This document shows, in pieces, positions 1-7,543 of a DNA stretch of 13,050 bases. Positions within the stretch are counted from its first letter, which is position 1; each line of letters opens with the position of its first letter. Location of the stretch: the NCBI GenBank assembly GCA_937889015.1, contig CALARR010000023.1, forward strand, positions 1-13,050, written 5' to 3'. This DNA comes from an uncultured Planctomycetales bacterium (GTDB lineage Bacteria > Planctomycetota > Planctomycetia > Pirellulales > Thermoguttaceae). The translations under genes were made by a program, and so were the position numbers. The notes beneath the pieces are model-generated. The model ran no database searches. It saw only the letters and a list, made by a program, of their open reading frames with translations, and was not told where the DNA came from.

Positions 1-56
1 CAGGGGCACAGGGGCACAGGGGCACAGGGGCACAGGGGCACAGGGGCACAGGGGCC
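1..56. repeat. 8-bp tandem repeat, seven units, truncated by the window edge
   Basis: The unit CAGGGGCA is repeated six times without error, and a seventh copy ends in C instead of A (CAGGGGCC). The array starts at base 1, so it probably extends to the left of the window. The unit is not a multiple of three and no gene frame runs through it, so it looks like an intergenic microsatellite-like array. Copy number may vary between strains by replication slippage, which is inference. Confidence 0.95.
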
Positions 57-404
57 GGATTGCGCTGATTGTCACGCAGCGCTAGCAACAAGCAACGCGG
101 TTCGTCGCGCTGCTATCGCGTTAAGTCGCGGACGGAAGTGAGAAGTCTCTGTGTGGCAACTGGTTGCGATGACATTGTGGTTCGTAACTTGGGTAACACC
201 TGTGGCGGGGTTGTTGCATCCATGTGAGGGGACGAACAGACGGGGAATTCGGAATCGCGTTGGGTCGCGGTATCCCAAGGGTTCTTTTGAGCAACATAGA
301 TACCTTGACGAGGACGGGTAGTTGGGAGCGTGACGCGTTGACTGCGACGTGGGACCACACAGCGGAGCGCCACAACGTTTGGGGACGGGGCCAGTTCCTG
401 CATC

Positions 405-433
405 TTCAATTCCTCAAGCGATGCTGCTATCAT
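405..433 (+). promoter_or_regulatory. Candidate extended -10 promoter for the hsdR operon
   Basis: TGCTATCAT at 425-433 fits an extended -10 element (TG, one base, then TATCAT, five of six matches to TATAAT). Seventeen bases upstream, TTCAAT at 405-410 is a poor -35 with three of six matches, which is acceptable for an extended -10 promoter. Transcription would begin around 440, giving a leader of about 45 nt before hsdR. This is a sequence match only; planctomycete promoters are poorly characterised. Confidence 0.35.
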
Positions 434-473
434 AGGCTCCATCCTCGGTAGTTGGGGGCGCAAGGCCTCAGGC

Positions 474-479
474 GAGGGG
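474..479 (+). promoter_or_regulatory. Ribosome binding site of hsdR
   Basis: GAGGGG ends six bases before the ATG at 486. This supports that start over any upstream alternative. Confidence 0.65.
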
Positions 480-485
480 CTGTCT

Positions 486-3167
486 ATGGCGTCTGAAGCA
501 ACCACGCGAAAGTCTCGTATCGACAAAGCCCTTCGGGAAGCCGGATGGGTGGTGATCCCGTTTCGCCCCGGACTTGTGGCGGCTGCGTTGCAGAATCATG
601 CTGTCGAGGAGTATCCCACTACCACCGGGCCGGCCGACTACGCCCTTTTCGTGGCCGGCAGGTTTCTCGGGGTGGTTGAGGCCAAGAAGCTCAGCCTTGG
701 GCCACAGAACGCCTTGGTTCAAGCCGAACGCTACTCCCGGGGGGCGGAATGCACCGGCTTGGATTTCGGCGGCTGCCGGGTGCCGTTCTTGTATGCGACC
801 AATGGCGAAGTCATCTGGTTTCACGATGTTCGCCACTGCGCGGAGCGGTCGCGTCGCGTCGCGGCTTTTCATGTTCCCTCAGCACTGCAAGAGCGGCTGA
901 CAAGGGACTTTGAGGCCGATGGGGAGCGGCTTCGCCAATTGCCCAACGTCCATCCTCGCCTACGACCGTATCAGTTTGAAGCCAACGCAGCCACGGAGGC
1001 TGCCGTTCTGACTCGCAAACGACAAATGCTCGTGGCGATGGCCACCGGTACCGGCAAGACCTTCACGATGGTGAATCAGGCTTACCGGCTCATGAAGTCG
1101 GGAGTGGCCAGACGTGTGCTCTTCCTCGTCGATCGCCGCGCTCTGGCCGCGCAGGCAGTCCGCGCGTTTGCTGCCTTTGAACCAGAGCCGGGGCTCAAGT
1201 TCGACAAGATTTATGAAGTCTACAGTCAGCGATTCAAACGCGAGGACTTTGAAGAGGACGAGAAGTTCGATCCGAAAGTCCTGCCAGCATCGTATCTCCT
1301 GACGCCAAACGCTGGCCACGCCTTCGTCTACATTTGCACCATTCAACGCATGGCGATCAACCTGTTTGGACGGGGTACCGCATTTGCCTTGGGCGAAGAA
1401 GAGATCGACGACGAAGCCGACAAGCTCGATATCCCCATTCACGCCTTTGATTGCATCATCGCCGACGAATGCCATCGCGGCTATACCAGCAGCGAGTTGT
1501 CCGTCTGGCGGAACACGCTCGATCACTTCGACGCTATCAAGATCGGCTTGACGGCTACGCCGGCTGCTCATACCAAGGCCTACTTCACCGAGGTCGTCTA
1601 CCGATACGAATACGCGCGCGCGGTGCGAGAGGGGTATCTCGTCGACTACGACGCCGTGACGGTCAAGTCGAATGTGCGACTGCAAGGTTTGTTCCTGAAA
1701 GAAGGAGAGCAGGTCAACCTCGTCGACCCTTCTACGGGCGCATCGCACCTCGACCTGTTGGAAGACGAGCGTCAGTTCGACACCACTCAGATCGAACGCG
1801 AGGCGACCGCCCCGGAATCCAACCGTAAGATCATTGAAGAGGTCAAGAAGTATGCCTTGGAGCATGAGGCAAAGTACGGACGCTTTCCCAAGACGCTAGT
1901 TTTCGCGGTGAACGATCTGCCCCACACGTCCCACGCCGATCAACTCGTCACTCTTTGCCGCGATATCTTCGGGCGTGGGGAATCGTTCGTGCAGAAGATC
2001 ACCGGCAGTCCGACTGTTGACCGCCCCCTTCAACGCATTCGCGAGTTCCGCAACCGACCGACCCCGGCGATCGTGGTTACCGTGGACATGCTCTCCACGG
2101 GCGTTGACATTCCCGATCTGGAATTCATCGTCTTCCTGCGGCCAGTGAAGTCTCGTATTCTGTTCGAGCAAATGCTGGGTCGCGGTACGCGCAAGGGCGA
2201 GCGATTCCCCGACAAGTCGCACTTCACGGTCTTCGACTGCTTCGACGGCACATTGCTCAAGTACTTCCGCGAGGCATCAGCGTTCACCCGCGAACCACCG
2301 GACAGGCCAACGCGGACCATCCAGGAGATTATCGAAGACATCTGGCAGAATCGTGACCGCGACTACAATGTCCGCTGTCTCGTTCGCCGCCTCCAACGGA
2401 TCGACAAGGAAATGTCGGCCGATGCGCGGGCGTTGTTCGCCGCCTATATCCCGAGTGGCGACGTAGGCCGGTTCGCCAAAGAGCTGTCCAAACGGCTCGC
2501 CGACGACTTCACCAGCACGATGCGACTTCTGCGGGACGAGAACTTCCAGGATCTGTTGGTAAACTATCCTCGGCCACCGCGGCGGTTTGTTGTCGCGCCA
2601 GAAGCCCAGGACGAGGTGTCGTCGGTATGGCTGATTCGCGACGGTTCCGGCCAGGAGCACAAGCCCGAGGACTACCTCGCTGCCTTCGCGCGGTATGTGC
2701 GGGAGAACCCGGACCACGTTGAGGCTGTACGGATTCTGCTCGACCGGCCGCAAGAATGGGGCACGGATGTTCTGGCTGAACTCCGTTCCAAGCTGTCAGC
2801 AAACAAGTTCCGCTTTACGGAAGACAACCTGGAGCGTGCCCATGCGGCTCAGTACCACAAGTCGCTGGTGGACATCATCTCGATGGTGAAGCACGCCGCG
2901 AAGGAAAGTGAACCGCTGCTCACCGCTACCGAACGGGTCGACGCAGCGCTCGGCCGGCTAGTACAAGGGCAGTCGCTCAACGATGAGCAGAAGGCGTGGC
3001 TCACCCGAATTCGCGACCATCTGGTTTCAAACCTGTCGATCGATCCGGCTGACTTTGACGACCTCCCTGTGTTCAGCCGTGAAGGGGGCTGGGGCAGAGC
3101 CAACCGTGTCTTCGATGGCCGCCTGGCCGAGCTCTTGAAACGAATCAACGAGGCATTAGCTGCATAG
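486..3167 (+). CDS. hsdR: Type I restriction enzyme R subunit (HsdR)
   Basis: Motor and nuclease subunit of a Type I restriction-modification complex: it translocates unmodified DNA using ATP and cuts it. The 893-residue product has the expected order. An N-terminal PD-(D/E)XK nuclease shows D51 and the E65-A-K67 motif. A superfamily 2 helicase core shows Walker A ATGTGKT (186-192), the DEAD-type box DECH (327-330), GLTATP (354-359), DMLSTGVDIP (534-543) and the arginine-finger motif EQMLGRGTR (561-569). A long C-terminal helical region of the EcoEI-type R subunit follows. Length is usual for the family (about 800-1100). The ATG has a GAGGGG Shine-Dalgarno six bases upstream. It is the first gene of a six-gene operon, with the CBS-protein gene starting 24 bp after its stop. 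All catalytic motifs are intact, so the subunit is probably active. Confidence 0.97.
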   Translation: MASEATTRKSRIDKALREAGWVVIPFRPGLVAAALQNHAVEEYPTTTGPADYALFVAGRFLGVVEAKKLSLGPQNALVQAERYSRGAECTGLDFGGCRVPFLYATNGEVIWFHDVRHCAERSRRVAAFHVPSALQERLTRDFEADGERLRQLPNVHPRLRPYQFEANAATEAAVLTRKRQMLVAMATGTGKTFTMVNQAYRLMKSGVARRVLFLVDRRALAAQAVRAFAAFEPEPGLKFDKIYEVYSQRFKREDFEEDEKFDPKVLPASYLLTPNAGHAFVYICTIQRMAINLFGRGTAFALGEEEIDDEADKLDIPIHAFDCIIADECHRGYTSSELSVWRNTLDHFDAIKIGLTATPAAHTKAYFTEVVYRYEYARAVREGYLVDYDAVTVKSNVRLQGLFLKEGEQVNLVDPSTGASHLDLLEDERQFDTTQIEREATAPESNRKIIEEVKKYALEHEAKYGRFPKTLVFAVNDLPHTSHADQLVTLCRDIFGRGESFVQKITGSPTVDRPLQRIREFRNRPTPAIVVTVDMLSTGVDIPDLEFIVFLRPVKSRILFEQMLGRGTRKGERFPDKSHFTVFDCFDGTLLKYFREASAFTREPPDRPTRTIQEIIEDIWQNRDRDYNVRCLVRRLQRIDKEMSADARALFAAYIPSGDVGRFAKELSKRLADDFTSTMRLLRDENFQDLLVNYPRPPRRFVVAPEAQDEVSSVWLIRDGSGQEHKPEDYLAAFARYVRENPDHVEAVRILLDRPQEWGTDVLAELRSKLSANKFRFTEDNLERAHAAQYHKSLVDIISMVKHAAKESEPLLTATERVDAALGRLVQGQSLNDEQKAWLTRIRDHLVSNLSIDPADFDDLPVFSREGGWGRANRVFDGRLAELLKRINEALAA

Positions 3168-3191
3168 CTGCCATTTCCTGGAGTTATATCA

Positions 3192-4271
3192 ATGGATATT
3201 CCTCAGCAACTGACCCAAGCCGCTGAACGCCTAAGAGCCGGCGACCAGCCCGTTTTCACAACACCACGCGAACTGCTTGGCTGGTTTGGCAATTACCGCC
3301 GCACATGGCGTCAGGTCCGAAAGGTGAACGTCGCCTTGAAGAGCTGCGGGCTGTTTACCTTTCCGGACTTTGAGGGATCGGGATTCGACGACCCGATTAC
3401 GCTGAAGTTGGAGTCGGCTCGCGATGCAGAAAGGGAGCAGCCTGTTGCGGCTGACCAGACACCCACGACGACTACAGCAGATCCCGGAATTGCATCCGCT
3501 CCAGCGGCGATTTCGGATAGTCTATCACGCACGCCGGCCGATCCTGTGCATCGAGTCGCTCGTTTTCTGCCAACCTCGACGCTCGTCGCTGTCGCAAGGG
3601 ACGAATCAATTGACGTCGCAATCACGCATATGCTCATGCACGACTTCTCGCAATTGCCCGTAATGCAGGGTGACCGGAATGTCGCGGGGATGATCACCTG
3701 GCATTCGATTGGCCAGCGAAGGGCGATGGGCAACACGCCGCAGTTTGTACGCGATTGCCTGGAGCCACACTACGAGGTGAAAGCCGATGATTCGATCTTC
3801 GACGCCATTCGAGTAATCCAAGAACACGAATGTGTGCTTGTCAGAAGTACCGAGAATCGAATTGTTGGCATCCTAACTGCTGCGGATATCAGCGGAAGTT
3901 TCGAGCAACTATCTCGGCCATTTCTGCTCCTGAGCTACATCGAGAACCATCTTCGGGCGTTGATCCACCCGAAATTCACAGTTGCCGACTTGCAGTCGGC
4001 CAAAGACCCATCTGATGCCGAACGCCAGATCAATGATGTATCCGACATGACTTTTGGGGAGTACATTCGGCTTCTAGAGAATCCTGCAAATTGGGCAAAA
4101 CTCGGCATCGGTATCGAACGAAGTCTTTTCGTCAGCCAGCTCAACGAGGTGAGAGAAATCCGCAACGATGTAATGCACTTCAACCCGGAAGGAATTGAAG
4201 ATAAAGACATGGAGACCCTGAGGAAGTTCAATTCGTTTCTTCAGTCCATGGTCTCCGTTCTCCAGAAGTAG
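3192..4271 (+). CDS. Paired-CBS protein with C-terminal HEPN-like RX4H motif
   Basis: Not a standard Type I restriction subunit. The 359-residue product has three visible parts. Residues 24-72 form a compact N-terminal domain (ELLGWFGNYRRTW followed by PDFEG), possibly DNA- or protein-binding. A low-complexity A/T/P linker runs about 80-117. Two CBS motifs follow: about 121-178 (DVAITHMLMHDFSQLPV, GMITW) and about 186-238 (DSIFDAIRVI, GILTAADI). CBS pairs usually bind adenine nucleotides or related ligands. The C-terminal helical part (240-359) contains REIRNDVMHF, in which R324-N-D-V-M-H329 fits the RX4-6H motif of HEPN ribonucleases. GGAG at 3180-3183 lies eight bases before the ATG. The gene sits 24 bp after hsdR and 15 bp before hsdM, so it is co-transcribed. 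Inference: a ligand-gated RNase, or an antitoxin-like regulator. The CBS call is firm; the HEPN call rests on one motif plus helical context. Confidence 0.88.
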   Translation: MDIPQQLTQAAERLRAGDQPVFTTPRELLGWFGNYRRTWRQVRKVNVALKSCGLFTFPDFEGSGFDDPITLKLESARDAEREQPVAADQTPTTTTADPGIASAPAAISDSLSRTPADPVHRVARFLPTSTLVAVARDESIDVAITHMLMHDFSQLPVMQGDRNVAGMITWHSIGQRRAMGNTPQFVRDCLEPHYEVKADDSIFDAIRVIQEHECVLVRSTENRIVGILTAADISGSFEQLSRPFLLLSYIENHLRALIHPKFTVADLQSAKDPSDAERQINDVSDMTFGEYIRLLENPANWAKLGIGIERSLFVSQLNEVREIRNDVMHFNPEGIEDKDMETLRKFNSFLQSMVSVLQK

Positions 4272-4286
4272 TGAGGCCGTATCGAA

Positions 4287-5759
4287 ATGTCCGACGTTGT
4301 TCAGAAACTCTGGGGATTCTGCCATACCCTCCGCCACGACGGCATCGGGTATACCGAGTACGTGGAGCAACTCACGTATCTGTTGTTCCTCAAGATGGCC
4401 GATGAGAAGAAGATAGCGCTGCCAAAGGGCTGCGACTGGCAGGCGCTGCGGAATCTGAGTGGCACCGACCTGCTTGACGGCTACATCGATCTGCTCCGCA
4501 CGCTGGGAAAACAACCTGGGCTCCTGGGTGACATCTACAGCCAGTCCCAGTCAAGGTTCAACAAGCCAATCTCCCTGAAGCAGCTTATCGGTCGCATCGA
4601 CGAGATTGAGTGGACGACTCTCGGTGTCGATGTGAAGGCCGCGGCCTATGAGGGTCTGCTTGAGAAGGCGGCCAGCGAGGGTAAGAAGGGCGCGGGGCAA
4701 CTCTTCACGCCCCGCGTGTTGATCGAATCGATTGTCCGTTGCGTGAAGCCCGATCCGCGCGTCGGTGGCCAGTTCACCATCTGTGACCCGGCCTGCGGTA
4801 CGGGCGGATTCCTAGTCTGCGCCTATGAATGGCTCATGTCGGTCACCAAGCAGGGTGGGCAACTCGATCGTGCCACCGCCAAGCGGGTGAAATCGAAGAC
4901 GTACTTTGGTCAGGACATCAGTGAAACGCCGCGAAGGCTGGCGCTGATGAATCTCGTCCTGCACGGCCTGGAGCCGACGATCAATCTGGGCGACACGATC
5001 TACGAGCCGCCGGCCAGCCAGAAGTTCGATTGCGTGTTAACCAATCCGCCGTTCGGCACCCGGGGGGCGAACCAGGCCCCCGACCGTGAGGACTTCACCG
5101 TCGCCACCAGCAACAAACAGCTCAATTTCGTGCAGCACATTCTGACAGTTCTCAAGCCCGGCGGCCGGGCGGCGGTGGTGCTGCCCGACAACTGCCTGTT
5201 CGCGGATCAAGCGGGCGAGGTGTTCAAGATCGTGACCGAGGATTGCCGGCTTCACACCGTGCTTCGGTTGCCGCGTGGCACATTTACGCCGTACGCCCAG
5301 GGGGTGAAGGCGAACGTGGTCTTCTTCACGAAGGGGGAGCCAACCGACACGATCTGGATCTACGACGCGCGCACCAATGTCCCCGGTATCACCAAGAAGG
5401 ATCGTCCGCTCACACCCGAGCACTTCGCCGAATTTGAGAAGTGCTACGGGGGTGATCCGAACGGCCTGTCGAAGCGCAAGCCGGGTGATTCGCCGGCCGA
5501 GAAGGGTTACCTGGGGGGCGACCGCTGGCGACGGTTCTCGATCAAGGAAGCCCGGGACCACCAGTTCAAGATCGATGGCTTCAAGTGGCTCAAGGAGGAG
5601 TCGCTTGACGATACTGATGGCCTTCCCGTTCCGGAAGAGCTGGCGACCGACGCCATCAGCGAACTGGAAGGAGCGGTCGAGGAACTGAACGCGATCCTGG
5701 CTTTGCTTGAGAACGGCAACGGCGCTCATGCTGTCTCCACCGCAGAGGACGGGAAATGA
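4287..5759 (+). CDS. hsdM: Type I DNA methyltransferase M subunit (HsdM)
   Basis: N6-adenine methyltransferase subunit. With HsdS it methylates the host's recognition sites, and with HsdR it forms the restriction complex. The 490-residue product shows an N-terminal helical HsdM domain (about 1-125, with YVEQLTYLLFLKMADE), the conserved GQLFTPR (137-143), the AdoMet-binding motif I DPACGTGGF (167-175), and the catalytic motif IV NPPF (253-256) typical of adenine-N6 enzymes. Length is normal (about 480-520). A GAGG Shine-Dalgarno at 4273-4276 precedes the ATG by ten bases. The stop overlaps the hsdS start in an ATGA at 5756-5759, which indicates translational coupling and a fixed M:S ratio. No damaged motif is visible. 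Confidence 0.97.
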   Translation: MSDVVQKLWGFCHTLRHDGIGYTEYVEQLTYLLFLKMADEKKIALPKGCDWQALRNLSGTDLLDGYIDLLRTLGKQPGLLGDIYSQSQSRFNKPISLKQLIGRIDEIEWTTLGVDVKAAAYEGLLEKAASEGKKGAGQLFTPRVLIESIVRCVKPDPRVGGQFTICDPACGTGGFLVCAYEWLMSVTKQGGQLDRATAKRVKSKTYFGQDISETPRRLALMNLVLHGLEPTINLGDTIYEPPASQKFDCVLTNPPFGTRGANQAPDREDFTVATSNKQLNFVQHILTVLKPGGRAAVVLPDNCLFADQAGEVFKIVTEDCRLHTVLRLPRGTFTPYAQGVKANVVFFTKGEPTDTIWIYDARTNVPGITKKDRPLTPEHFAEFEKCYGGDPNGLSKRKPGDSPAEKGYLGGDRWRRFSIKEARDHQFKIDGFKWLKEESLDDTDGLPVPEELATDAISELEGAVEELNAILALLENGNGAHAVSTAEDGK

Positions 5760-7543
5760 CGCAAGCAGCCGTACCCGAGTCGGAATTGCCCGAAGGCTGG
5801 ACACTGACCACACTGCAGGACGTGACGCAGCAAGTGCCGAACGTAAAGCCGGAGACGGAGCCAGATCGAGTCTTCGGTTACGTCGACATTTCGTCGATCT
5901 GCAACAAGACGAATCGGATTGCCGAGCACAAGACGTTTAGTGGTCGCGACGCCCCGTCCCGAGCACGCCGCCCGATTCAGACGTCTGACGTGCTGTTCTC
6001 TAATGTGCGAACATACCTCCGCAACGTGGCGATCGTCGAGCCGAATGTTGAGGTCGACCTGTGCTCGACGGGTTTCACGGTCCTGAGGTCCAACGGAGCC
6101 ATCGATCCGCATTTTTTGTTTCGTTACGTCCTGACCGACCAGTTCATCGACGCTGTTACCCCACAACAAACGGGTACTCACTACCCAGCGACCACTGATC
6201 GAGTTGTGCTGGGGCAGCCGATGCCATTAGCTCCCTTGGCGGAACAGCGGCGGATTGTGGCGAAGGTGGAGGCTCTGATAGCGCGGGTGCAAGCGACCCT
6301 CCACCGCCTGGCTCACGTCCCAACGATCCTTAGTCGCTTCCGTCATGCCATCCTGGCCGCCGCTTGCGATGGGCGACTGACGGCCGACTGGCGAGACGAC
6401 TTCACTAGTGTTGACGAGAACTCACGGCACAAGGCGTTGGCGCATCATCGCCAATGCTGGGAGCAACGCGAGTTGCTACGGCTGCGCGAGTCCGGTAGGC
6501 AGCCGAAATCGGACGCATGGAAAGCGAAGTATGCGGCACCGGAGTTTGGTGACGAGCCGCTCCGCGAGCTCCCCGTGGGCTGGACTTGGGTTCCGCTCGG
6601 GCTGCTTGGCGCCGACCCGTTGAACCCGGTTCAAACGGGCCCATTTGGCGCTCAGCTTCATCGCGATGAGTTTGTCGAATCCGGCGTTCCGGTGATCGCA
6701 GTTGGAAATCTGACCGGAATGGGGTTCACCTCGAATGGCCTGTACTTTGTTCCGCCTGAGAAAGCCGAGCAACTCGCAAGATATGACGTGAACGCTGGCG
6801 ACATCCTCTTTGCGCGATCCGGTGCGACGCTCGGAAAGGTGTGTGTTGCCCCCGCATTCGTCGATAATTGGCGGATGACTGGGCATATCCTGCGTGCACG
6901 CTTAAACCGCGATTTCATACTGCCTGACTACGCGGTCTTCGCACTTCACGGCGATCCAGATGTGGTCGGTCAAGTGATGGGCAACGTTCGCGGAGTAACT
7001 CGACCTGGTTTCAATACTGCTCTCTTGGAAGTCACTTATCTGCCGCTTCCGCCTCTCGCCGAGCAGCATGAAATCGTCCGACGAGTTGAGTCGCTGTTCA
7101 AGCTAGTCGATGCAATTGATCGCCGCGTTGCTTCGGCAACGCGACGGGCCGAGAAGCTGACGCAAGCGATCCTTGGCAAAGCGTTTCGCGGGGAGTTGGT
7201 TCCACAAGACCCCAACGATGAAGCTGCTACTGTGCTGCTGGAACGGATTCGCACTCTCAAATCGGCAAAAGCATCCAAGGTCAAGCGAGGTGCAACTGCC
7301 GGGCCTGGCAAGACAACGAAGAAAGCCGAGGGAATAATGATCACTCGCAAAGATATACAGGACGATCACTTGGCCACGATCCTCAAACAACGCGGCCCGC
7401 TTACGGCCGAGTCACTCTGGTCGGCATCGCAACTCGACATCGACGAGTTCTACGACCAACTCAAGGCTGAGGAGCAGCAGGGCTTGGTGAAGGAGCGACG
7501 GGGCGATTCTTCGACCGAGATTCGATTGCTGGAGATAACATGA
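5756..7543 (+). CDS. hsdS: Type I specificity subunit (HsdS) with extra C-terminal winged-helix-like domain
   Basis: Determines the bipartite DNA target of the complex. The 595-residue product has two target recognition domains: TRD1 from about residue 12 (LPEGWTLTTLQDV) and TRD2 from about 272 (LPVGWTWVPLG). Each ends in the conserved segment before a spacer helix (PLAEQRRIVAKVEAL at 160-174, PLAEQHEIVRRVESL at 433-447). Normal HsdS proteins end near the second helix, about residue 485 here (AFRGELVPQDP). This one continues with a Lys/Ala/Thr-rich linker (about 497-527) and a 68-residue tail (528-595) that looks like a small winged-helix domain. Met528 (ATG at 7337) has its own Shine-Dalgarno-like GAGGG at 7328-7332, so the tail might also be made separately. 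It overlaps hsdM upstream and the ATPase gene downstream by ATGA. The TRD sequences do not reveal the target. Confidence 0.96.
   Translation: MTQAAVPESELPEGWTLTTLQDVTQQVPNVKPETEPDRVFGYVDISSICNKTNRIAEHKTFSGRDAPSRARRPIQTSDVLFSNVRTYLRNVAIVEPNVEVDLCSTGFTVLRSNGAIDPHFLFRYVLTDQFIDAVTPQQTGTHYPATTDRVVLGQPMPLAPLAEQRRIVAKVEALIARVQATLHRLAHVPTILSRFRHAILAAACDGRLTADWRDDFTSVDENSRHKALAHHRQCWEQRELLRLRESGRQPKSDAWKAKYAAPEFGDEPLRELPVGWTWVPLGLLGADPLNPVQTGPFGAQLHRDEFVESGVPVIAVGNLTGMGFTSNGLYFVPPEKAEQLARYDVNAGDILFARSGATLGKVCVAPAFVDNWRMTGHILRARLNRDFILPDYAVFALHGDPDVVGQVMGNVRGVTRPGFNTALLEVTYLPLPPLAEQHEIVRRVESLFKLVDAIDRRVASATRRAEKLTQAILGKAFRGELVPQDPNDEAATVLLERIRTLKSAKASKVKRGATAGPGKTTKKAEGIMITRKDIQDDHLATILKQRGPLTAESLWSASQLDIDEFYDQLKAEEQQGLVKERRGDSSTEIRLLEIT
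7328..7339 (+). promoter_or_regulatory. Possible internal translation start inside hsdS
   Basis: GAGGG at 7328-7332, a four-base gap, then an in-frame ATG at 7337, placed at the boundary between the linker and the C-terminal domain of HsdS. Initiation here would yield a 68-residue protein consisting only of the winged-helix-like tail. The spacing is slightly short but workable. The position at a domain boundary makes chance less likely but does not exclude it. Confidence 0.35.

Larger units (their letters stand above)
57..485. other. Intergenic region upstream of the defence operon; no gene seen
   Basis: Frames on both strands are open for up to about 137 codons here, but their products are arginine-, serine- and proline-rich, overlap one another and match no family I recognise. 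I take them as chance open frames in GC-rich DNA. The region should hold the operon promoter. It also has a near-exact 14-bp direct repeat at 317-330 and 447-460. Confidence 0.6.

Noticed and set aside
113..526. 137-codon minus-strand open frame upstream of and overlapping hsdR
   Set aside because: No recognisable motif, composition typical of a chance frame, overlaps the hsdR start region, and is matched by a rival frame in the same place.
960..1865. 301-codon open frame on the minus strand
   Set aside because: It lies wholly inside hsdR, opposite its conserved helicase motifs, and is an antisense shadow of a GC-rich gene.
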